A DNA stretch of 7,947 bases from Candidatus Aminicenantes bacterium UBA647. GTDB lineage: Bacteria > Acidobacteriota > Aminicenantia > UBA2199. Position 1 is the stretch's first letter; every line of letters starts with the position of its first letter. A program made the position numbers and the translations under genes. The notes beneath the pieces were generated by a model. The model was given only the letters and a program-made list of their open reading frames with translations, ran no database searches and had not been told where the DNA came from. Positions 1 through 6,193 of the stretch are shown in pieces. The stretch is taken from NCBI GenBank assembly GCA_002299555.1, contig DBOL01000101.1, positions 1 through 7,947 of the forward strand, given 5' to 3'.

Positions 1-548
1 ACTTCAGGACAGGTCAGGTATCGAAGATGATCAGAGAGACCGAAAGTTTCAGACAGTCTGTCACTTTTGTTAAAGCGGGTCAGGAGAAAGATCTTGCAAA
101 ACTTCTTACACTCCTTGTCGATGGATATATAAATTCACGGCTGTTAACAAAGGCAATAGATATTCTTAAAGATATCGAAAAGATCTCTCCCGGATTAATG
201 TCCACATATTTGAGGCTGATGAGGATCGAGAGTGTAATTGGTGAAGATGAATTCTTTACAGATATAAAGAGAGAACATTTTGAGGATATAAAGAATTCAA
301 ATAAGATCCCTATAAACAACACAAAAATCAAAGCTTCTGTCTATCCTTATAAAGTGGATAACCTGATTCTTGATCTGGATGAAGGATATTCTGAAAAGTT
401 CAGGGAGTTTCACCTTCTTCAGGTTTTTTTAAATGGGAAGATATTTTATGAATCGTATATCGAGGAACTTGAACTCCCGATCGAATTAACTCTGCCTGAA
501 GAATTGAAGAAAGTGAAATTTGAAGTTGAGATAAATCTGGTTAAATAA
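1..548 (+). CDS. Helical-repeat (TPR-like) protein, 5'-partial
   Basis: The frame is open from the left edge: an ATG occurs at 27, but the codons before it (from position 3, reading FRTGQVSK) contain no stop, and there is only a weak AGG at 16-18 before that ATG. I therefore think the gene starts outside the window. The visible part is about 181 residues. Counting from the ATG at 27, residues 20-60 are amphipathic helices with TPR-like spacing (small residue and Tyr at G33-Y34, Ala in the second helix at A43, and a Pro-Gly turn at the end of the repeat). The last 70 residues switch to a predicted beta-rich, acidic domain (pattern of alternating hydrophobics, KVDNLILDLDEG and the FLNGKIFYESY stretch). 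There is no signal peptide or membrane segment in the visible part. It converges on the phosphatase gene and is not part of the secretion operon. The function is unknown; the TPR assignment is by pattern only. Confidence 0.7.
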   Translation, partial: FRTGQVSKMIRETESFRQSVTFVKAGQEKDLAKLLTLLVDGYINSRLLTKAIDILKDIEKISPGLMSTYLRLMRIESVIGEDEFFTDIKREHFEDIKNSNKIPINNTKIKASVYPYKVDNLILDLDEGYSEKFREFHLLQVFLNGKIFYESYIEELELPIELTLPEELKKVKFEVEINLVK

Positions 549-553
549 TTAAG

Positions 554-1135
554 TTATTCCACCGGGACTTCTGGTTTGGGTTTAGTATATTCTGAATAAC
601 ACCAATAACCTTTTCCTCTCTTCCTTTTTTTCTTCCATCCCATCTTTTTTAATTCCATTCCGATGAAGCTGTTCATCAATCCGTGCCCGACCAGAACTAT
701 CTCCGAATGTTTATTTGCAAGATCTGACAGCTTTTCTGCCGATAATTTGATCCTGTTTTTGGAATCCTGGAAATTTTCACTTTTGTTAGAATATCCGACA
801 AACCATAATAAACGGAATATAACTGACCATATCCCGGGAGTGAATTTAGGATATCTCTTTTTGCTGTCCGGCAATTCAAATTCTCTGAATACCGGATTTT
901 TGATAATCACTTTGTTTTTTACAATCAATTGAGCTGAATCAACAGCTCTCTTCAGGTCGCTGCTGGCCACAACATCAAACTTTTCGATAGTTTTTACTAA
1001 TTCAGGCGGAGGTTTCCTGTTTTTTGTGATTCCTGCAGCATTGTACTTCTTCAACCACTCTCCATAGGAGCCTTTCTTACCGGAGGTGTACGCCTCCATA
1101 TCCGGCTGACCATGGCGGACCAGTAAGATCTTCAT
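554..1135 (-). CDS. Histidine phosphatase family protein (phosphoglycerate mutase-like)
   Basis: This 193-aa protein begins MKILLVRHGQPD, the N-terminal RHG signature of the histidine phosphatase superfamily: R7-H8-G9, with H8 the expected phospho-acceptor. Other family landmarks are present: the SSDLKRA segment with R63, an acidic residue around E85/E87 (FREFELP) as probable proton donor, and the second catalytic histidine H151 in VLVGHG. The length fits the single-domain branch that includes SixA/CobC/Gpm-like enzymes. The substrate cannot be told: sugar phosphates, nucleotides and phosphoproteins are all possible. The insert between about 90 and 125 is hydrophobic (IWSVIFRLLWFVG), perhaps a substrate cap or membrane contact. 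A basic patch follows (KKKRKRGKG, about 168-176). It has no signal peptide, so it is cytoplasmic. No Shine-Dalgarno precedes the start, in contrast to the divergent secretion operon. There is nothing linking it functionally to the T4SS. Confidence 0.9.
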   Translation of the reverse strand: MKILLVRHGQPDMEAYTSGKKGSYGEWLKKYNAAGITKNRKPPPELVKTIEKFDVVASSDLKRAVDSAQLIVKNKVIIKNPVFREFELPDSKKRYPKFTPGIWSVIFRLLWFVGYSNKSENFQDSKNRIKLSAEKLSDLANKHSEIVLVGHGLMNSFIGMELKKMGWKKKRKRGKGYWCYSEYTKPKPEVPVE

Positions 1136-1177
1136 AAATTAATAATAACATAAATAGGAAGCGAGAAGTAAAATTAT

Positions 1178-1220
1178 TCCCCAGCTTCACTTTCACCCTT
1201 ACTAAGGGGGACAGGGGGAT
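1178..1220. repeat. GC-rich imperfect palindrome with a short tandem repeat
   Basis: CCCTT (1196-1200), loop ACT, AAGGG (1204-1208) form a 5-bp hairpin. An outer pair, TCCCC (1178-1182) with GGGGA (1215-1219), could extend it around internal mismatches. Within it the 8-mer AGGGGGAC/AGGGGGAT is repeated in tandem at 1205-1220. The GC-richness stands out against the AT-rich gap. Similar CCCTT...AAGGGGG modules occur as dispersed intergenic elements in many bacteria, so this may be one copy of such a family. Because it lies between divergent genes it is not well placed as a terminator for either. Its role is unknown. Confidence 0.45.
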
Positions 1221-1302
1221 CAGGTAAAACTGAAATACAATTATAGTAAGTTTGGAAAGTTGACTCCTTATTTCTGTAATTTTTGCTCAATAAATATATA
1301 TG

Positions 1303-1331
1303 TTGAAAATATATAAAATGTATATTATAAT
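1303..1331 (+). promoter_or_regulatory. Near-consensus sigma70-type promoter of the T4SS operon
   Basis: TTGAAA at 1303-1308 (five of six matches to TTGACA) is followed by exactly 17 bases and a perfect TATAAT at 1326-1331. Transcription would begin about 1338, leaving an untranslated leader of only about 15 bases that holds the ribosome site. Chance AT-rich matches are possible, but the spacing, the quality of both boxes and the position directly upstream of the strongest ribosome site make this a good candidate for the promoter of the whole downstream gene set. Confidence 0.7.
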
Positions 1332-1339
1332 ATTTTATA
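1312..1339. promoter_or_regulatory. Inverted repeat overlapping the -10 box, candidate operator
   Basis: TATAAAAT (1312-1319) and its exact reverse complement ATTTTATA (1332-1339) flank a 12-bp centre. The arm centres are 20 bp apart, about two helical turns, which suits a dimeric DNA-binding repressor. One arm lies in the -35/-10 spacer and the other covers the expected start of transcription, so occupancy would block the promoter. The region is very AT-rich, so an 8-bp inverted repeat by chance is not excluded. No regulator gene is seen in the window. Confidence 0.35.
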
Positions 1340-1341
1340 AC

Positions 1342-1350
1342 AAAGGAGGA
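1342..1350 (+). promoter_or_regulatory. Strong ribosome binding site AAAGGAGGA
   Basis: AAAGGAGGA lies four bases before the ATG at 1354 and is an almost complete anti-16S match. It decides the start of the first operon gene: the in-frame ATG at 1300 lies upstream of the promoter boxes and has no ribosome site, so the 18 extra codons it would add are rejected. Confidence 0.85.
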
Positions 1351-1353
1351 TTT

Positions 1354-1533
1354 ATGAAAAAAGGCTTTTTTAATTTTCTCAGTATTATCGGGTTGATGTT
1401 GATGCTTACGGTTGAGGCTTCTGCAGGTTCTGTTCTCAGTAAAATATCAACGATGGTAATAATTTTCACTTCCATAGCAGGTGGAGCGATCTGGATATAT
1501 GCACTTAAAAAGAGAAATGAACTTGATGATTAG
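1354..1533 (+). CDS. 59-aa secreted or single-pass membrane protein, first gene of T4SS operon
   Basis: The start at 1354 is set by the AGGAGG site just upstream. Residues 1-24 form a classical signal peptide: MKK, a hydrophobic core (about 8-19), then an A22-S23-A24 cleavage motif before G25. The mature part would be only 35 residues, with one hydrophobic span (about 33-50, MVIIFTSIAGGAIWIYAL) containing a Gly-Gly pair, then a charged tail KKRNELDD. It precedes virB2 by 12 bp and is surely co-transcribed with it. I do not recognise the family. Possibilities are a reduced pilin-like subunit, an accessory of pilin processing, or a small inner-membrane component comparable in place, but not in sequence, to VirB1/VirB7-type accessories. 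The strong promoter and ribosome site predict high expression, as for a structural subunit; that is inference. Confidence 0.75.
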   Translation: MKKGFFNFLSIIGLMLMLTVEASAGSVLSKISTMVIIFTSIAGGAIWIYALKKRNELDD

Positions 1534-1545
1534 GGAGATGAAAAT

Positions 1546-1824
1546 ATGATCTATTTGAAAAGAATTTTACAGACCGGAATAACGATCCTTATTCTTGAAG
1601 CACCTGTTATAGCCGGGGATATATCGATCAAAAAGGCTACCGATTCAGTAATGAGTGTGGTTGGTGAAGTTGCGGCAATTATTTTTCCGGTTCTCGGCTT
1701 GATCGGGATAGGAAGAGCAGCATTTACTTTTTCAACAGGTGGGCAGGGGGGGACTAAAGAGCTCCTCGAAGGGATAGTCGGGATCGGGCTTGGAGTAGTC
1801 GCAAAAACACTTTCAAGGTCATGA
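1546..1824 (+). CDS. virB2: VirB2/TrbC-like T4SS pilin
   Basis: This 92-aa protein has the layout of VirB2/TrbC pilins: a signal peptide (about 1-23, ending V21-I22-A23 before G24), a short N-terminal helix, a hydrophobic helix (about 41-61), a glycine-rich loop (STGGQGGTKE, 63-72) and a second hydrophobic helix (about 73-88) ending in a short basic tail. In the family the two helices pack in the pilus, with the loop facing the lumen, and the subunit sits in the inner membrane before assembly. AGGGAG just before the ATG supports the start. Its position directly before virB3 and virB4 is the standard order. The stop overlaps the virB3 start as ATGA. The loop is encoded across a run of seven G at 1746-1752. 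The small size and position support pilin more strongly than sequence identity does. Confidence 0.85.
   Translation: MIYLKRILQTGITILILEAPVIAGDISIKKATDSVMSVVGEVAAIIFPVLGLIGIGRAAFTFSTGGQGGTKELLEGIVGIGLGVVAKTLSRS
1746..1752 (+). repeat. G7 homopolymer inside virB2
   Basis: Seven consecutive G encode the end of Gln67 plus Gly68-Gly69 of the pilin loop. In such an AT-rich sequence a G7 tract is unusual and is a possible slippage site. A shift here would change the second membrane helix. Confidence 0.6.
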
Positions 1825-2117
1825 GCAAAAGGATCTATGTCAATATAATGTTCAAACCGAAGATATGGGGAGTCTATTTCACCAGCCTGTTCACTGTACT
1901 GGGTGGTTTTGTCCTGAGTTTGATGATCCTGTCACTATTGATCGATATGGTCATCTCTTTTTTCCTGAATATCGGTTTGTTCGGGGGATTGTTCGGGTAT
2001 TTTTTTTACAGGGATAATCGGGATGAAATTGAACATTCGTCAAAGAGATCCGGCAAATTAAAGAGCAGGATATCATCTTATTCAGTTTCAGAACAGAAAA
2101 TAAGGATATCGACCTGA
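1821..2117 (+). CDS. virB3: VirB3/TrbD-like inner-membrane protein
   Basis: This 98-aa protein starts with the VirB3-type N-terminal stretch (FKPKIWGVYF, residues 11-20, matching the family's short polar segment with Pro and a Gly-Val before the membrane). Two membrane spans follow (about 19-41 and 45-63), then a basic, polar C-terminal tail of about 35 residues, longer than the minimum for the family. VirB3 sits in the inner membrane and works with VirB4, to which it is fused in some systems; here it is separate but directly abuts virB4 (stop at 2117, start at 2118). The ATGA overlap with virB2 implies translational coupling. A run of eight T lies at 2000-2007. Identification rests on size, topology and position. 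Confidence 0.82.
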   Translation: MSKRIYVNIMFKPKIWGVYFTSLFTVLGGFVLSLMILSLLIDMVISFFLNIGLFGGLFGYFFYRDNRDEIEHSSKRSGKLKSRISSYSVSEQKIRIST

Positions 2118-4631
2118 ATGAAATTGATAAAAGAATCGTTGAAAACGTATGGATCGGTTTTAAAGAAGTTGAGGGAAAGTGAGCAGAAGCTTGATGATAT
2201 CCTGCTTTACATTGATTTCGTTGATAACAAATATGATCTCCCGGTAATTTTACTTAAGGATGGAGGAGTAATGATCTTATTTGAGATCTCGGGTATAGAT
2301 CATGAAAAACTTTCCCCTGAAGAGAAAGAGAACTGCAGCAATATATTGAGGACAGGGTTTACCCAATTAGATAAAGGATATGTGATCTCAAATTTCCTGA
2401 ACCGTGATATTAATAATTGTCACCCTCTGAAGAAGAATAAAAATGATCTGAAGATAATTAAGTTCCTCCAGCAGCAGAAACAGAATTTCTGGGATGGTAT
2501 CTCCTCACAGAGTTATTCCAACACAATATTCGGATCGATAAGGTATTGGGATCCATCAAAAAGGGAGATTCCCTGGACAGCGCTTATCAATGAGAAGAAG
2601 CTCCACCAATTTTCACAAAAAGAGTTAATTGAGAATATAGAAAAATTGAATCAGGGGATGATGACTATCAAATCAACTCTATCAAGGTTCGGGTTTTATA
2701 TTCCTTCTAAAACTGAATCATTCAGACTCCTCTATAAACTTATTAATTATGAGAATGCTCCCGACTACAGGGATGATCTCTCATTGAATGTTCAATTAGC
2801 TCATTCAGGTTATGAGTTTGAAAAGGGTGTTTTGAAGGTTTCGAAAGGCTATTATTCACAAGTAATATCAGTGAAATATCCTCCTAAATATTCTCACTCG
2901 ATCTATCTGGAGAGGCTGTTTGATCTGGATATTAAATTTTTGATCAGGCAGTCTTTTCAGGTAATTAATTATCAGAATATAGAGAGAAGACTCAAAGCAA
3001 ATCAGAACATCGCAAGATCTCTTTCATCTGTAGATAAGAGTAGTGAGAATTATGTGGAAGAAGCTGATGAATTCATGAAAGATGTGAAGGTGAATGGTGA
3101 ATTGCCGGTAAAGTGGAGTTTGACAATGACGCTCTCATCTGAGAATAAGGAGTATCTCAAGGAAAAGGTAAGTGAAGCGATCACAATATTCAGAGAACTC
3201 GGGACAGTGGCATTGGTGGAGAATTTTAATCTACCCGGCTCATTTTTCGGAAATTTCCCTGGTATGGAGAAGTTGAATGGAAGATATTCAACGATCCTTA
3301 CACGTAATGCCGGAGATTTTTTTTCAGTATATCTTTTGTTTCGGGGTGATCCGGATCCGGCAGATTATTTTCTTGACAGGGCGAAGGGGATATTTTCATA
3401 TACACCTTTTACAAGACGGGAAAATGCGTATCATATGGCGATCACAGGCCCGACAGGCGGAGGGAAAAGTTTTCTGGTAAATAAACTATTGCTCTCAGGA
3501 ATGATAGAAGATCCACGGGTATATGTGATTGATCTTTCGAGATCTTTCACTGAATTGTTTGAGTTTTTGAAAGAGGAATCAGAAAATGACACATCGATCC
3601 TGACAGTCTCAAAGGACAATATCAACTTCTCATTTAACCCGTTCCATATTAATGATATTGACAAGGAAATTCCTGAACAACAGCTGAGATTTTGTGAAGG
3701 TCTTCTGAGGATCATGATCGGATCGAATCTTATTAATGAAGGGAACAGAGTTATTTTGTCAGAGACCCTTTCCCAGTTTTTCTTTCAGTACAGATCGATA
3801 CAAAAAAGTATGAAGGGACGGATGAGCATTCCTCCTCTTGATATTCTGATCCCGATCCTGGAGCAGAAGACAAAGAACCGGGATATTCCCAATGCTCTTC
3901 GCTACTGGCAGACAGGTCAGAGAGGGGAGCTTTTTAATTCCGGGAAAGATACCGTTCACTCGGCGAAATATGTCTATTTTGATATACAGGATCTGGAAAC
4001 ATCTTCTGAAGAGATCTCTGCTATTATTTATTCGATATTTAATAAGATCTTTACTGATATAAGCAAACCCGAGAATCTTAATGTTCCTAAATTTTTATTT
4101 CTGGATGAAGCTCACAGATATCTGAGGAACAAGGAGTTCAGTTTCTGGATCGATCTCCTGATAAGAATGGGGCGTCATTACAATCTCCTCGTCGGGATCA
4201 TAACGCAAAGTATCAATGACCTGATAACAAATGAGGAGTGGTCTACCGGGATATTGAACAATATAAAACAGGCATTTTTCTTTTCAGGACAAAGAGATAT
4301 TGAGTCATCATTTTCAAAACTTCAGATGAATGAAAGTCACATAGAATTGTATAAAAACATGAAAAGTACAAACCGTGAGATCTTATATTGGTCATCAAAA
4401 GGGATAAGGAGAGTTCTTAATCCTTTGACAGATCCTTATACATATTGGATCGCAACAACTGATCCCGGAGAGAGGGTCGTCAGGAACAGGATGAAGGCGG
4501 AGGTCTGCGATGGTGATACAGGGAAAACTATCGAAAATCTGGTCGGGCTGACAGGTGCATTCAAAGGGGACAGGTCAGAGAGGATATCCCTGATTGAGAA
4601 ATATCTGGATGATAAAAGGGGGAATAATTAA
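2118..4631 (+). CDS. virB4: VirB4/TrbE family T4SS ATPase
   Basis: The 837-aa product has the usual VirB4 length. The N-terminal half (about 1-420) is the VirB4/CagE/TrbE N-domain, which contacts the membrane and VirB3. The C-terminal half is a RecA/HerA-FtsK-like ATPase: Walker A GPTGGGKS at 444-451, Walker B FLFLDEAH at 659-666 with D663-E664, a conserved arginine region RMGR at 683-686 and the TQS sensor-like motif at 696-698. No key residue is missing. VirB4 is the signature energy protein of all T4SS, dislocating pilin from the inner membrane and driving early assembly and transport, as a hexamer at the cytoplasmic face. The start directly follows the virB3 stop, with AAGGA at 2102-2106 as ribosome site. 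The next gene begins at the base after the stop. This is the firmest identification in the window and anchors all its neighbours. Confidence 0.97.
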   Translation: MKLIKESLKTYGSVLKKLRESEQKLDDILLYIDFVDNKYDLPVILLKDGGVMILFEISGIDHEKLSPEEKENCSNILRTGFTQLDKGYVISNFLNRDINNCHPLKKNKNDLKIIKFLQQQKQNFWDGISSQSYSNTIFGSIRYWDPSKREIPWTALINEKKLHQFSQKELIENIEKLNQGMMTIKSTLSRFGFYIPSKTESFRLLYKLINYENAPDYRDDLSLNVQLAHSGYEFEKGVLKVSKGYYSQVISVKYPPKYSHSIYLERLFDLDIKFLIRQSFQVINYQNIERRLKANQNIARSLSSVDKSSENYVEEADEFMKDVKVNGELPVKWSLTMTLSSENKEYLKEKVSEAITIFRELGTVALVENFNLPGSFFGNFPGMEKLNGRYSTILTRNAGDFFSVYLLFRGDPDPADYFLDRAKGIFSYTPFTRRENAYHMAITGPTGGGKSFLVNKLLLSGMIEDPRVYVIDLSRSFTELFEFLKEESENDTSILTVSKDNINFSFNPFHINDIDKEIPEQQLRFCEGLLRIMIGSNLINEGNRVILSETLSQFFFQYRSIQKSMKGRMSIPPLDILIPILEQKTKNRDIPNALRYWQTGQRGELFNSGKDTVHSAKYVYFDIQDLETSSEEISAIIYSIFNKIFTDISKPENLNVPKFLFLDEAHRYLRNKEFSFWIDLLIRMGRHYNLLVGIITQSINDLITNEEWSTGILNNIKQAFFFSGQRDIESSFSKLQMNESHIELYKNMKSTNREILYWSSKGIRRVLNPLTDPYTYWIATTDPGERVVRNRMKAEVCDGDTGKTIENLVGLTGAFKGDRSERISLIEKYLDDKRGNN

Positions 4632-5414
4632 ATGAATCATACAGGGAAGATAGTTCTTGTTCTGCTGATCTGTGTATTTCCTGCAAGGCCGGTCCACGGA
4701 CTCTTTGTCACTGACCTGCTTGCATTTTCCAAAATGGCTCTTGAGTATAAAAAACATTTTAATGCATTGAAAGATATCCTTGAGACCACAAAAAAGCTTA
4801 AAGATGATTTTTCAGAATTCAAAGGGAAATTTGCAAAAATTCACAGTGGCCTGAAAAGAGAAGCATTAGATTTCCTTTTGAATTTTAAAGAGATCGAATT
4901 CTATTTTAATAGTCCATATGTAAAGATCTCAAAAGATGATTCATGGAAAGAGATATGGGAAGATCCGGGAAATCTCTTTAAAAAACTGCCTTTCCTGAAA
5001 GACAATTCTCCGCTCACGGATAGCAAATTGTATTTAAGAAATCCTGAATTTAAAAAACGGGCAGATTACCGGATTGCCGGAGAGGAGGCTATATACAAAG
5101 AATATGAGACTGTCCTGAGTATGATCGCAGATACGAGAGAGGTGATCTCAAAGGGAAAAGAAAAATATAAAAGTGTCGAAAGCCTGATCAGAAAATTCAG
5201 TAATCAGCGTTCAACAGGAAAACTTATAGGCCTGCTCTGCAACCTGAAACTTGAACAACTCGTCAAATTGGATCTTCTGATAACTTCCATGAGAATGAAA
5301 ATGGAACTGACCTTAAAAGAGCAGATTATAAGGATGGATCAGGCAAAGAAGAGGGAGATCGAAATTCATGAGGACAGGAAAAGATCTGAGAAAGTTCTAA
5401 ATGGTGTAATGTAG
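4632..5414 (+). CDS. VirB5/TrbJ-like secreted protein, first copy
   Basis: This 260-aa protein has a signal peptide (about 1-23, hydrophobic VLVLLICVF, probably cut near VHG) with no lipobox. A long helical, coiled-coil-like region (about 28-75, rich in Lys, Leu, Phe) follows, then a central segment containing W105-x5-D111-P112-G113-x-L115-x4-P120, and a C-terminal helical part with GKLIGL at 196-201 and a strongly charged last 30 residues. VirB5/TrbJ proteins are periplasmic helical minor pilins that sit at the pilus tip and help host or recipient contact. This assignment follows from its place between virB4 and virB6, signal peptide, size and helical make-up; direct sequence similarity is weak. 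AGGGGG at 4617-4622 gives the ribosome site. The next gene is its divergent paralogue, two bases downstream. Confidence 0.72.
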   Translation: MNHTGKIVLVLLICVFPARPVHGLFVTDLLAFSKMALEYKKHFNALKDILETTKKLKDDFSEFKGKFAKIHSGLKREALDFLLNFKEIEFYFNSPYVKISKDDSWKEIWEDPGNLFKKLPFLKDNSPLTDSKLYLRNPEFKKRADYRIAGEEAIYKEYETVLSMIADTREVISKGKEKYKSVESLIRKFSNQRSTGKLIGLLCNLKLEQLVKLDLLITSMRMKMELTLKEQIIRMDQAKKREIEIHEDRKRSEKVLNGVM

Positions 5415-5416
5415 AT

Positions 5417-6193
5417 ATGAAAAGAGCAATAGCATTTATTCTTTTGGTGATGATAGTATCGGGAGGTCTTTTTCCCTTTAGTTTTGATCTTATAAAAGTA
5501 CTAGATCTGTTAGGGAAAATATCAACAAAGATCACCGGAGTCTCAGATAAATTTGATGATCATTATGAAGAGTTCATTAATTTCTATAAATTAAAATGGT
5601 CAAAATACTATACAAAATTTTCAGCAGGTGAATTAGAAGTATTTGAATCATGGGACACGGATCAGATCTACAGCGGATCTAAAGTTGATGTGAATGAAAT
5701 GGGTTTGAGGTGGGAGAGTGTTTTTAAGGATCCCGGGAAACTTAAAACGGAATTCCCGAATCTTTTTTATACATTACACTATAAGGACAACAAGGAATAT
5801 ATTTCTAATTCAAATTTCAGAAAGATCACTGATGAGAATATAAATGATGGACTTGAATACCTGGGGAAGATCGGATCTCTTATAACTCTTCTCAAAAACA
5901 CACGGGAATCTCAAAAGCTCCGGGGAAATAAAGTTGTCGAAATTAAAAAATATATAAAGAATTTTTCCAAACCGAAGGGGCGTGATGAGGTGAGAATGGG
6001 TAGATTGATCGGTCTGGAAGTTTTACTTGATCATGAGATCGATAAGCAGATGATAGAACTTATTTCTCTTGTAAATGCTCAGACGGAGATCGGGATCAGA
6101 AGTGCCGGTATGGATAAAAACAGGAGGAATAGAAATCATGCTTCACGACTGAAAATCAATAGTGCAGGGCTTATGGCAGAAAAAAGAAAATGA
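5417..6193 (+). CDS. VirB5-like secreted protein, second copy (paralogue)
   Basis: The 258-aa product begins with a signal peptide (MKR, hydrophobic IAFILLVMIV, then SGG). Its N-terminal region differs from the first copy and is richer in aromatic residues (Tyr, Phe, Trp about 50-80). It shares the core landmarks with the upstream gene: W99-x5-D105-P106-G107-x-L109-x4-P114 at the same spacing, a similar Asn/Phe/Lys segment (NSNFRK, 131-136), and GRLIGL at 195-200 followed by a leucine-rich helix. The two are therefore old tandem duplicates. The C terminus is strongly basic (NRRNRN near 235-240 and KRK at the end). Its start lies two bases after the upstream stop, with only a poor ribosome site, so it probably depends on translational coupling. 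It could be a tip partner, a chaperone-like form or a specialised adhesin; the sequence does not decide. Confidence 0.7.
   Translation: MKRAIAFILLVMIVSGGLFPFSFDLIKVLDLLGKISTKITGVSDKFDDHYEEFINFYKLKWSKYYTKFSAGELEVFESWDTDQIYSGSKVDVNEMGLRWESVFKDPGKLKTEFPNLFYTLHYKDNKEYISNSNFRKITDENINDGLEYLGKIGSLITLLKNTRESQKLRGNKVVEIKKYIKNFSKPKGRDEVRMGRLIGLEVLLDHEIDKQMIELISLVNAQTEIGIRSAGMDKNRRNRNHASRLKINSAGLMAEKRK

Larger units (their letters stand above)
1136..1353. promoter_or_regulatory. Divergent intergenic control region
   Basis: This 218-bp gap lies between the minus-strand phosphatase and the plus-strand secretion operon, so both genes must be started from here. The left half contains a GC-rich palindromic and repeat module (about 1178-1220). 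The right half is very AT-rich and carries the operon promoter, an inverted repeat and the ribosome site listed separately. For the phosphatase, the complementary strand next to its start has AT-rich hexamers but no convincing -35/-10 pair and no Shine-Dalgarno. No further ORF with a credible start lies in the gap. Confidence 0.7.

Noticed and set aside
541..560. Bidirectional terminator between the two convergent genes at the left
   Set aside because: Only 5 bp separate the stops and no GC-rich stem followed by T residues is visible.
663..932. Plus-strand ORF opposite the phosphatase gene
   Set aside because: It lies wholly inside the well-supported minus-strand histidine phosphatase, has no ribosome site, and its product resembles no protein; it is a shadow frame.
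1191..1212. CCCTT-ACT-AAGGG hairpin as a rho-independent terminator
   Set aside because: It lies between divergent genes, upstream of both, and is followed by G-rich sequence rather than a T run on the plus strand.
1300..1353. Longer N-terminal start (ATG 1300) for the 59-aa gene
   Set aside because: The ATG lies upstream of the promoter boxes, lacks a ribosome site and would put a poor sequence in front of a clear signal peptide. The ATG at 1354 follows AAAGGAGGA.
3431..3959. Minus-strand ORFs within virB4
   Set aside because: They are antisense to the ATPase core containing the Walker A motif and have no start signals or recognisable domains.
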